DNA of 64,000 nt. It comes from Streptomyces sp. NK08204. Its GTDB lineage: Bacteria; Actinomycetota; Actinomycetes; Streptomycetales; Streptomycetaceae. The notes under the pieces are model-generated. The model worked only from the letters and a program-made list of their open reading frames with translations. It made no database searches and was not told the origin of the DNA. The position numbers and the translations under genes were made by a program. Shown here piece by piece: positions 17,213-23,978 of the stretch. The first letter of the stretch is position 1, and each line of letters begins with the position of its first letter. The stretch covers positions 186,001-250,000 of the forward strand of contig NZ_JAINVF010000009.1 in assembly GCF_020400585.1 (NCBI RefSeq), in the 5' to 3' direction.

Positions 17213-18223
17213 ATGCGCCGCTACGGCAAGCACACAGACGAGGACGACATCCGCACTCGTCCCAACCGCAAGGGCAACCGGCCGCGGACGAACATCCGGC
17301 CCAAGCACGAGGACGCGGCCGAGGGAATGGTCCTCACCGTCGACCGGGGCCGGCTGACCTGCCTGGTCGAGGACCGCACGGTCATGGCGATGAAGGCCCG
17401 CGAGCTGGGCCGCAAGGCGGCCGTGGTGGGCGACCGGGTGGCCCTGGTCGGTGACCTGTCCGGCCAGAAGGACACGCTGGCGCGGATCGTCCGCATCGAG
17501 GAGCGCGGCTCGGTGCTGCGCCGCACGGCCGACGACGACGATCCCTACGAGCGGGTGGTCGTCGCCAACGCCGACCAGCTGGCGATCGTCACCGCGCTCG
17601 CCGACCCCGAGCCGCGTCCCCGGCTGATCGACCGCTGTCTGGTCGCAGCCTTCGACGGCGGTCTGGAGCCGCTGCTGGTGATGACCAAGTCGGACCTGGC
17701 CCCGCCGGAGAAGATGCTGGAGCTGTACGGCGCGCTCGACATCCCCTACGTGGTCACCAGCCGTGACGAACTGGAGAACGGCGACGCGGCGGACCGGGTG
17801 CGCGAGCACCTGGACGGCAGGGTCACCGCCTTCGTGGGCCACTCGGGCGTGGGCAAGACGACCCTGGTCAACGCGCTCGTACCGAAGGAGCGGCGGCGTA
17901 CGACGGGCCTCGTGAACGCGGTGACCGGCCGCGGCCGGCACACCACCACCTCGGCGCTCGCCCTGCCTCTGGCCGACGGGGAGGGCTGGGTCGTCGACAC
18001 CCCTGGCGTGCGCTCCTTCGGTCTCGCGCACATCGACCCGTCGCGGGTCATCCACGCCTTCCCGGACCTGGAGCCGGGCACGGAGGGCTGCCCGCGCGCG
18101 TGCAGTCACGACGAGCCGGACTGCGCACTGGACGCGTGGGTCGAGGAGGGCCACGCCGACCCGGCCCGGCTGTACTCGCTGCGCAGGCTGCTGGCGACTC
18201 GGGAGCGCCGGGAGGGCGACTGA
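17213..18223 (+). CDS. rsgA: Ribosome small subunit-dependent GTPase A
   Basis: A circularly permuted GTPase that assists late 30S maturation. The 336-residue product shows an OB-fold N-terminal part, then G4 (TKSD), G1 (GHSGVGKTT) and G3 (DTPGVRSF) in the permuted order. It ends with a zinc site using CPRAC, His and Cys. The first 40 residues are basic, suitable for RNA contact. ATG at 17213 follows GGCGGGA. It lies 17 bases after aroA and is probably in its operon. Confidence 0.95.
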   Translation: MRRYGKHTDEDDIRTRPNRKGNRPRTNIRPKHEDAAEGMVLTVDRGRLTCLVEDRTVMAMKARELGRKAAVVGDRVALVGDLSGQKDTLARIVRIEERGSVLRRTADDDDPYERVVVANADQLAIVTALADPEPRPRLIDRCLVAAFDGGLEPLLVMTKSDLAPPEKMLELYGALDIPYVVTSRDELENGDAADRVREHLDGRVTAFVGHSGVGKTTLVNALVPKERRRTTGLVNAVTGRGRHTTTSALALPLADGEGWVVDTPGVRSFGLAHIDPSRVIHAFPDLEPGTEGCPRACSHDEPDCALDAWVEEGHADPARLYSLRRLLATRERREGD

Positions 18224-18307
18224 GTCACCGCGTTGTTCGCCCGGGTGCGGGTCCTCACGTGCATAATCGCACCGAGCCGGAGATCCGGATCAACGGGAGG
18301 ACAGCGC

Positions 18308-18631
18308 ATGGCGTGGCTACTGGTCGTCGTGGCCGGGCTGCTGGAGACCGGTTTCGCCGTGTGCCTGAAGCTCTCCCACGGGTTCACCCGGCTGTGGCCG
18401 ACGATCGCCTTCTCCTGCTTCGCCCTGGGCAGCTTCGGCCTGCTCACCCTCTCGCTGAGAAAACTCGACGTCGGACCTGCCTACGCGGTGTGGACGGGGA
18501 TCGGCGCGGCGGGCACCGCCATCTACGGCATGGTCTTCCTCGGCGACCTGGCGTCCACGCTGAAGATCGTCTCGATCAGCCTCGTCATCGTGGGGGTGAT
18601 CGGGCTTCAGCTGTCGGGCTCCACGCACTAG
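18308..18631 (+). CDS. SMR-family small multidrug/guanidinium transporter (SugE-like)
   Basis: A 107-residue protein with four membrane helices. The conserved Glu in the first helix (AGLLETGFAV) carries protons in SMR proteins. The pattern GPAYAVWTGIGAAGTAIYG in helix 3 is typical of the SugE/Gdx branch, which exports guanidinium. ATG at 18308 follows GGGAGGACAGC. The 85 bases upstream were scanned for guanidine riboswitch hairpins and none was evident. A TetR regulator is convergent downstream and could control it. Confidence 0.9.
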   Translation: MAWLLVVVAGLLETGFAVCLKLSHGFTRLWPTIAFSCFALGSFGLLTLSLRKLDVGPAYAVWTGIGAAGTAIYGMVFLGDLASTLKIVSISLVIVGVIGLQLSGSTH

Positions 18632-18757
18632 TGGGGCTCCTGGCGGCGGGGCGCACGGCGGGTGCGGGCGGCTTGTGGCGGCGTACACGGGTCGGTGCCG
18701 GAGCCGCGGCGAGGAGGTGGCCCCGGTGGCCGTCCGGTCGATCAGGCCGGGCCGGCC

Positions 18758-18918
18758 GACCAGCCCGAGCGGCGTGAGCCGACCAGCCCGAGCGGCGTGA
18801 GCCGACCAGCCCGAGCGGCGTGAGCCGACCAGCCCGAGCGGCGTGAGCCGACCAGGCCAAGCGGCGTCAGCCGACCAGCCCGAGCGGCGTGAGCCGATCA
18901 AGCCGAGCGGCGTGAAAG
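18758..18918. repeat. Seven tandem copies of a 23-bp unit
   Basis: Units of 23 bases (GACCAGCCCGAGCGGCGTGA plus GCC) start at 18758, 18781, 18804, 18827, 18850, 18873 and 18896. Units 1-4 and 6 are identical, unit 5 has two changes and unit 7 is diverged. The last unit covers the stop codon and final six codons of the TetR gene, so the array seems to have grown outward from that gene's 3' end. Confidence 0.97.
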
Positions 18919-19503
18919 GACGCCGCGCACCAGGTCCTCGGCGCCGCCCTCGTCCGGCGGCGCGGCCACGCAGGACAGTGCGAGGCGGGCGACCAGCTCG
19001 CAGGAGCGCGCCAGCTCGGCGCCGTCGCACTGCGTGGCTCCGGGCCCGGCGAGCACGGCCACCGCGCGGTCCCGCACGATCCGCACGAAGTCCTCGGGCG
19101 ACGGCAGCGACCCCTCCGCCCGGCGCTGCGCCGGCACTGCGACGCAGGACGGTCCGGTGCAGAGCCCCGGCCTGGGCAGGCGCTCGTTCCAGCAGCCGGT
19201 GAGCATGGCCCGTACCAGCGCGCTGTCCCGGGCGGCGGCGGCCGTCCACTCGACGGTGGCGGTGAGCCGCTCAAGGGGATCGGCGGATCCGGCGAGCGCC
19301 CGTTCGACGCCGGCGAGATAGCCGTCGGCCTCGCGTCGCACCAGGGCGCGGGCCAGCCCGTCCTTGCCGCCGAACTCGTTGTACAGGGTCTGCCGGGACA
19401 CCCCGGCCGCCGCGGCCACGTCCACCATCCGCACAGCGGACCACGGCCGGCGCGCGAGCGCCGTGTACGCGGCGTCCAGCAGGGATTGCCGGGCAGCAGG
19501 CAT
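18898..19503 (-). CDS. TetR/AcrR-family transcriptional regulator
   Basis: A 201-residue repressor-type protein. The N-terminal helix-turn-helix is clear (MVDVAAAAGVSRQTLYNEFGGKDGLARAL, about residues 24-52). The rest is a ligand-binding domain. The ATG at 19503 is chosen because GGGAGG lies five bases before it. Its last codons (LSRRSA and stop) are encoded by the terminal copy of a 23-bp tandem repeat. Convergent with the SMR transporter gene and divergent from hisN; either could be its target. Confidence 0.9.
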   Translation of the reverse strand: MPAARQSLLDAAYTALARRPWSAVRMVDVAAAAGVSRQTLYNEFGGKDGLARALVRREADGYLAGVERALAGSADPLERLTATVEWTAAAARDSALVRAMLTGCWNERLPRPGLCTGPSCVAVPAQRRAEGSLPSPEDFVRIVRDRAVAVLAGPGATQCDGAELARSCELVARLALSCVAAPPDEGGAEDLVRGVLSRRSA

Positions 19504-19679
19504 CATCGCCTCCCTGGGGCAAGCGGTATTGCGCCCAGATTTGACGCGCATGCATGCACTGTCAAGGGTTCGCGGTGGTATGCGGGGGCGCGCGGTGTGC
19601 CCCGGCCCGCCCCCGCCCCTCCCCCGGGCGCCCGGGGCCGCTGTGGCCCGTGCCGGGCCCGGCATATACCGTTCGTCAC

Positions 19680-20480
19680 ATGCCGGACTACCTCGACGAC
19701 CTGCGCCTGGCCCACGTCCTCGCGGACGCCGCCGACGCCGCCACCATGGACCGCTTCAAGGCACTCGACCTGAAGGTGGAGACCAAGCCGGACATGACCC
19801 CGGTGAGCGAAGCGGACAAGGCGGCGGAAGAACTGATCCGCGCCCAGCTGCAGCGCGCCCGCCCCCGGGACGCGATCCTGGGCGAGGAGTACGGCATCGA
19901 GGGCACCGGCCCCCGGCGCTGGGTGGTGGACCCGATCGACGGCACCAAGAACTACGTCCGCGGGGTGCCCGTCTGGGCCACCCTGATCTCCCTCATGGAG
20001 GCGGGCGAGGGCGGGTACCAGCCGGTGGTGGGTGTCGTCTCCGCACCGGCGCTCGGCCGCCGCTGGTGGGCCGCGAAGGGCCACGGCGCGTTCACCGGCC
20101 GCAGCCTGTCCTCCGCGACCCGCATCCGCGTCTCCCGCGTCGGCAAGCTCGCGGACGCCTCCTTCGCGTACTCCTCCCTCACCGGCTGGGAGGAGCAGGG
20201 CCGCCTGAACGGCTTCCTCGACCTGACCCGCGCGGTGTGGCGCACGCGTGCCTACGGCGACTTCTGGCCCTACATGATGGTCGCCGAGGGTTCCGTGGAC
20301 ATCTGCGGCGAGCCGGAGCTGTCCCTGTGGGACATGGCCGCCAACGCGATCATCGTGACGGAGGCGGGCGGCACCTTCACCGGCCTCGACGGCCGCCCCG
20401 GCCCGCACAGCGGCAACGCGGTGGCCTCCAACGGCCTGCTGCACGACGAGTTGCTGGGGTATCTCAACCAGCGCCGCTGA
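19680..20480 (+). CDS. hisN: Histidinol-phosphatase (inositol monophosphatase family)
   Basis: A 266-residue Mg-dependent phosphatase predicted to dephosphorylate histidinol phosphate, the penultimate step of histidine synthesis in actinobacteria. Motifs visible are GEEYG (metal ligand), DPIDGTKNYVRG (metal and phosphate site) and WDMAANAIIVTEAGG. ATG at 19680 lies about 10 bases after a TATACC box, so the transcript may have almost no leader. The longer upstream frame is rejected. IMP-family enzymes overlap in specificity; the histidinol-phosphatase call rests on similarity to the Streptomyces enzyme as recalled. Confidence 0.85.
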   Translation: MPDYLDDLRLAHVLADAADAATMDRFKALDLKVETKPDMTPVSEADKAAEELIRAQLQRARPRDAILGEEYGIEGTGPRRWVVDPIDGTKNYVRGVPVWATLISLMEAGEGGYQPVVGVVSAPALGRRWWAAKGHGAFTGRSLSSATRIRVSRVGKLADASFAYSSLTGWEEQGRLNGFLDLTRAVWRTRAYGDFWPYMMVAEGSVDICGEPELSLWDMAANAIIVTEAGGTFTGLDGRPGPHSGNAVASNGLLHDELLGYLNQRR

Positions 20481-20611
20481 GCGCCCCTCAACAAGCTTCG
20501 TCCGCCCTCTTGTTGACCTCTGCTTTACCTGGCACCCTGAGACCCACCCCCACTTGTGAACTTGTGAATCTCTGAACGATTGCAGGGATTCCCTAGGAGG
20601 TGGCCCACCCC

Positions 20612-20995
20612 ATGCTCGTCCGTGACGCCATGAGCACCGTGATCCTCACCATCGGCCCCGCCCACACCCTCCGCCAGGCAGCAGCCCTGATGTCGGCCCG
20701 CCGCGTCGGCGCCGCCGTGGTCCTCGACCCCGACGCCGGCGGCATCGGCATCCTGACCGAACGCGACATCCTCAATTCCGTCGGCCTGGGCCAGGACCCG
20801 GACACCGAACGCACCCACGCCCACACCACCACCGACGTCGTCTTCGCCACCCCGGCCTGGACGCTGGAGGAGGCCGCCCGCACCATGACCCGAGGCGGCT
20901 TCCGGCACTTGGTCGTCCTCGACGCGGGCGAACCTGCGGGCATCGTCTCGGTCCGCGACATCATCCGCTGCTGGGTCCCCAGCCTCGTCGCATAG
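20612..20995 (+). CDS. CBS-domain pair protein
   Basis: A 127-residue protein made of two CBS motifs (about residues 1-58 and 70-125) and nothing else. CBS pairs bind adenine nucleotides and act as energy or ligand sensors. ATG at 20612 is used because AGGAGG is 10 bases upstream; the GTG at 20600 lies right against that site. The partner protein is unknown. Located between hisN and the Fur regulator. Confidence 0.87.
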   Translation: MLVRDAMSTVILTIGPAHTLRQAAALMSARRVGAAVVLDPDAGGIGILTERDILNSVGLGQDPDTERTHAHTTTDVVFATPAWTLEEAARTMTRGGFRHLVVLDAGEPAGIVSVRDIIRCWVPSLVA

Positions 20996-21070
20996 CTGGA
21001 TGCTGTCTAAATCCGCTATGGATCCAAAGTCACACCTCGTTCAGGACCTGGCTCCCTTGCTGTTAGGCTG

Positions 21071-21493
21071 ATGGCCATGAGTGACCTTCTGGAACGGCTG
21101 CGCGGACGCGGATGGCGGATGACCGCACAGCGGCGCGTCGTGGCCGAGGTTCTCGACGGCGAGCACGTTCACCTGACGGCCGACGAGGTCCATGCGAGGG
21201 CCGTGGCGAAGCTGCCCGAGATCTCCCGGGCGACCGTCTACAACACGCTGGGGGAGCTGGTCTCCCTCGGCGAGGTCCTCGAGGTCACCACGGACAGGCG
21301 CGCCAAGCGGTACGACCCGAACGCGCACCGGCCGCACCAGCACCTGGTCTGCGCGAGCTGCGGCGCGATCCGGGACGTCCACCCGACGGGCAATCCGCTC
21401 GCCGACCTCCCCGACACCGAGCGCTACGGCTTCACGGTGTCGGACGTGGAAGTGACGTACCGGGGGCTGTGCCCGAGCTGCACGGGATCGTGA
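21071..21493 (+). CDS. Fur-family metalloregulator (PerR/CatR-like)
   Basis: A 140-residue Fur-type repressor. The winged-helix DNA-binding domain (RMTAQRRVVAEVL, ISRATVYNTLGELVSLGEV) occupies residues 15-85. The dimer domain has the metal-binding HxH (HRPHQHLVCASCG) and two CxxC motifs (CASC, CPSC) for structural zinc. A -10-like TAGGCT at 21064-21069 places the start of transcription at about the second ATG (21077), so the gene may be leaderless and begin there (MSDLLERL). By recalled synteny it resembles the peroxide-sensing CatR of S. coelicolor, but the sensing class is not certain. Confidence 0.9.
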   Translation: MAMSDLLERLRGRGWRMTAQRRVVAEVLDGEHVHLTADEVHARAVAKLPEISRATVYNTLGELVSLGEVLEVTTDRRAKRYDPNAHRPHQHLVCASCGAIRDVHPTGNPLADLPDTERYGFTVSDVEVTYRGLCPSCTGS

Positions 21494-21507
21494 CCGGCGC
21501 ATGAGCG

Positions 21508-21531
21508 AAGGGGGCGCAAGCCCCCTTTTTT
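21508..21531 (+). terminator. Rho-independent terminator after the Fur gene
   Basis: An AAGGGGGC stem, a GCAA tetraloop, a GCCCCCTT stem and a T-run form a classic intrinsic terminator 15 bases downstream of the Fur stop codon. Confidence 0.93.
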
Positions 21532-21596
21532 CATGCCCCGAGCCCTTTCGCTGCTGAACGCCCAGGCGTCGCCCCCGAATACACTCCCGAATACGC

Positions 21597-21633
21597 TCAG
21601 GGCCGGAACCCATGTCATGGATTCCGGCCCTGA
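21597..21633 (-). terminator. Hairpin terminator after the first initiator tRNA
   Basis: A perfect 12-bp stem (21597-21608 with 21622-21633) with a 13-base loop starts 9 bases beyond the 3' end of the tRNA on the minus strand. Confidence 0.7.
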
Positions 21634-21641
21634 GCCTTCAG

Positions 21642-21715
21642 TAGCGGGGACAGGATTTGAACCTGCGACCTCTGGGTTATGAGCCCAGCGAGCTACCGAG
21701 CTGCTCCACCCCGCG
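21642..21715 (-). tRNA. Initiator tRNA-fMet (CAT), copy 1
   Basis: A 74-nt cloverleaf with anticodon CAT. Initiator features are an unpaired 1-72 position (C1 opposite U72) and three consecutive G-C pairs in the anticodon stem (GGG/CCC). CCA is not encoded. Identical in all 74 positions to the copy at 23864-23937. Confidence 0.97.
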
Positions 21716-21806
21716 TCGGTGAATACGACACTACGGGAGACAAGCCCGTCGAAGCAAATTCAACAGGGGCCGAGTGGCCGGGGTCACGTCCCCGGCCGGC
21801 CACGCG

Positions 21807-23657
21807 TCACGCCGAAAGCTCCTGGCGCAGCGCGTCCCGCAGCCGCCCCGCCCGCTCGGCGACCTCGGCGGGCCCCAGCTCCACCGCCCGGTCGGCCCAC
21901 CTCTGCCCCTCCGCCAGCTCACCACGGCGGGCGTAGACCAGGGCCAGCCGAAGCGCCGCACGGCCGTGGCCGGCGTCGGCGGCCCGTGTCCACCACACCG
22001 CGGCCTCCGGCTCGCTGCCCTCGCGGGCCAGCAGCAGCCCCAGGTTGAAGGCGCCGTTGCGGGACCCGGCCTCGGCAGCCGTCCGGTACCACCGTGCGGC
22101 CTCCACCACGTCACCGCGGGCCGCCGCGAGCATGCCCACCCGTACCTGCGCCCGCCGGTGCCCCTGGGAGGCCGCGCGCTCGTACCACTCCTCGCACTCG
22201 GTCTTCTCATGCACCGTCTCGCCCAGCTCGTGCGCGGGCTCCGGCGGCCGGCGCGCGTCGAGCAGGGTCGCCAGCCGGTACGCGGCCTCGGCGCTGCCGC
22301 CACCTGCCGCGCACCGCAGATGCCGCTCGGCCTCCGGCTCGTCCCCCTCGCGCAGCCGGGCGATGCCGACCTGGAGCGCGGCCTCGGTGTGCCCGGCGGC
22401 GGCGGCCCGCTCGTACCAGCGCAGCGCCATGACGTCCTCGCCCCGCCCGGCGTAGAGGATGCCGAGGTTGAACGCGGCGTCGACGCTGCCGGCCTCGGCC
22501 GCCTTGGAGAACCACGGCTCCGCCCCGGTGGTGTCGCTGCCCTGCAGCAGCAGGATGGCGAGCGCGTTCGCGGCCTCCCGGTGCCCGGCGTAGGCAGCCC
22601 GCCGGTACCACTGCTCGGCCTGCGCGATACGGCCCTGCTCGGCGCAGAGCAGCCCCAGGTTGTACGCCCCGTTGTCGTCCCCGGCGTCCATCGCCGCCCG
22701 GTACCAGCGCTCGGCCGTCTGTGTCTCGCCGCGTTCGGCGTGCAGCGCGCCGAGCGCGTTGGCGGCGTTGCCGTCGCCGTCCTGGGCGGCCCGCAGCCAC
22801 CACACGGCGGCGCTCTCGGTGTCCCCGGCGTCGCGCAGCAGGAAGCCGAGCGCGCAGGCGGCCCGCGCCTCGCCGTCCTTCGCGGAGGTCAGGTACCAGC
22901 GCCCGGCCTCCTTCAGGTCGCCGCGCTTCTCGAGGATCGCGCCCAGGTGCAGCGCGGCCCGCCGGTGACCGCGCGCGGCGGCCTGCCGGTACCACTGCTC
23001 GGCCTCGTCGCCGGCGCTGCCGGTCCCGCTCGCCTCCTCGCGTGCGGCGGCCCGGTGGTCGAGCGCGCGGGCCAGCCGGTAGGCGGCCTCGCGGTGCCCG
23101 CGCTCGGCGGCGGCCCGCATCCACTGCTCGGCACGGGCGTCGCCGCGGTGTTCCAGCAGGTCGGCGAGCGCGTACGCGCCGAGGGCGTGGCCCTGTTCGG
23201 CGGACTGGCGCAGCCAGTACTCGGCGGCGGGCTCGTCCCCGCGCTCGCGGTGGTGGCGGCCGAGCGCGTGCGCGGCGGCGGCGGAACCGGCGACGGCGGC
23301 GATGCGCCACCAGCCGGCCGCCTCGTCGGCGTATCCGCGCTGGTGCAGCAGGACTCCCAGGTTGTTGGCGGCGGCCCGGTCACCGGCCGCGGTGGCGGCG
23401 CGCAGCTGAGGTTCGGCTGCGTCGAGGTCGCCGCGGCGCAGCAGCATGGCTCCGAGGATGCTCATGGCCTCGGCGTCGCCGGTCTCGGCGGCGAGCCGAA
23501 GACGCACCTCCTCGGCGTCCTCCCCCATGTCGTCCCGGTCGCCCCCGCGGTCCCGGTCGTCCCGGTCGTCCCCGTCCCCGTGCAATGCTTCCCCACCGGA
23601 AGTCTGCACAAATCGCCCTGTCCTGAACAGAGTTGCCTTGTCCCCCATAACGTCCAT
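21807..23657 (-). CDS. Sel1/TPR-repeat protein of unknown function
   Basis: A 616-residue protein made almost wholly of Sel1-like/TPR repeats of about 36 residues. They recur as an A-x-x-W-(W/Y)-x-x-A-A-x-x-G unit (for example AEQWYRRAAYAGHREAANAL, AVWWLRAAQDGDGNAANALG). A charged Asp/Arg-rich segment at about residues 27-50 precedes the repeats. Sel1 proteins are scaffold or signalling adaptors; no partner is evident. The ATG at 23657 is used, with another at 23648. The gene lies between two identical initiator tRNA genes on the same strand. Confidence 0.87.
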   Translation of the reverse strand: MDVMGDKATLFRTGRFVQTSGGEALHGDGDDRDDRDRGGDRDDMGEDAEEVRLRLAAETGDAEAMSILGAMLLRRGDLDAAEPQLRAATAAGDRAAANNLGVLLHQRGYADEAAGWWRIAAVAGSAAAAHALGRHHRERGDEPAAEYWLRQSAEQGHALGAYALADLLEHRGDARAEQWMRAAAERGHREAAYRLARALDHRAAAREEASGTGSAGDEAEQWYRQAAARGHRRAALHLGAILEKRGDLKEAGRWYLTSAKDGEARAACALGFLLRDAGDTESAAVWWLRAAQDGDGNAANALGALHAERGETQTAERWYRAAMDAGDDNGAYNLGLLCAEQGRIAQAEQWYRRAAYAGHREAANALAILLLQGSDTTGAEPWFSKAAEAGSVDAAFNLGILYAGRGEDVMALRWYERAAAAGHTEAALQVGIARLREGDEPEAERHLRCAAGGGSAEAAYRLATLLDARRPPEPAHELGETVHEKTECEEWYERAASQGHRRAQVRVGMLAAARGDVVEAARWYRTAAEAGSRNGAFNLGLLLAREGSEPEAAVWWTRAADAGHGRAALRLALVYARRGELAEGQRWADRAVELGPAEVAERAGRLRDALRQELSA

Positions 23658-23820
23658 CGTCGCACCACCTGCAACCTGGGTACACCCGGTATACCGCAGC
23701 CCGTGAGGTCACTTCAGCGTTTTGTCGACATGCCCACAGAGAGACAAGTCAAACACATTTGCACCAACTCCCCACGGCGGCGCGGCCGTCCCTCCCCTCC
23801 GGACATGAGTTCGCACACCA

Positions 23821-23856
23821 CGAAGGCCCGGATCCCTGTAAGGATCCGGGCCTTCG
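23821..23856 (-). terminator. Hairpin terminator after the second initiator tRNA
   Basis: A perfect 15-bp stem (23821-23835 with 23842-23856) with a 6-base loop begins 8 bases beyond the tRNA 3' end on the minus strand. Confidence 0.75.
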
Positions 23857-23863
23857 ACTTCAG

Positions 23864-23937
23864 TAGCGGGGACAGGATTTGAACCTGCGACCTCTGGGTT
23901 ATGAGCCCAGCGAGCTACCGAGCTGCTCCACCCCGCG
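23864..23937 (-). tRNA. Initiator tRNA-fMet (CAT), copy 2
   Basis: Same 74-nt sequence as copy 1, with anticodon CAT, a 1-72 mismatch and three G-C pairs in the anticodon stem. Flanks differ apart from a shared CTTCAG hexamer next to the 3' end, so the duplication is limited to the gene itself. Confidence 0.97.
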
Positions 23938-23978
23938 CCGTTGCGTGACAACCGTACCACGGCGCGGAGGGAGCTTGA

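Noticed and set aside
18224..18307. A guanidine riboswitch before the SMR transporter
   Set aside because: The 84-base leader lacks the ACGR-loop hairpin pair of the mini-ykkC class and is too short for the ykkC class.
18758..18918. CRISPR array
   Set aside because: Units are directly adjacent without spacers and no cas genes are present; it is a simple tandem repeat.
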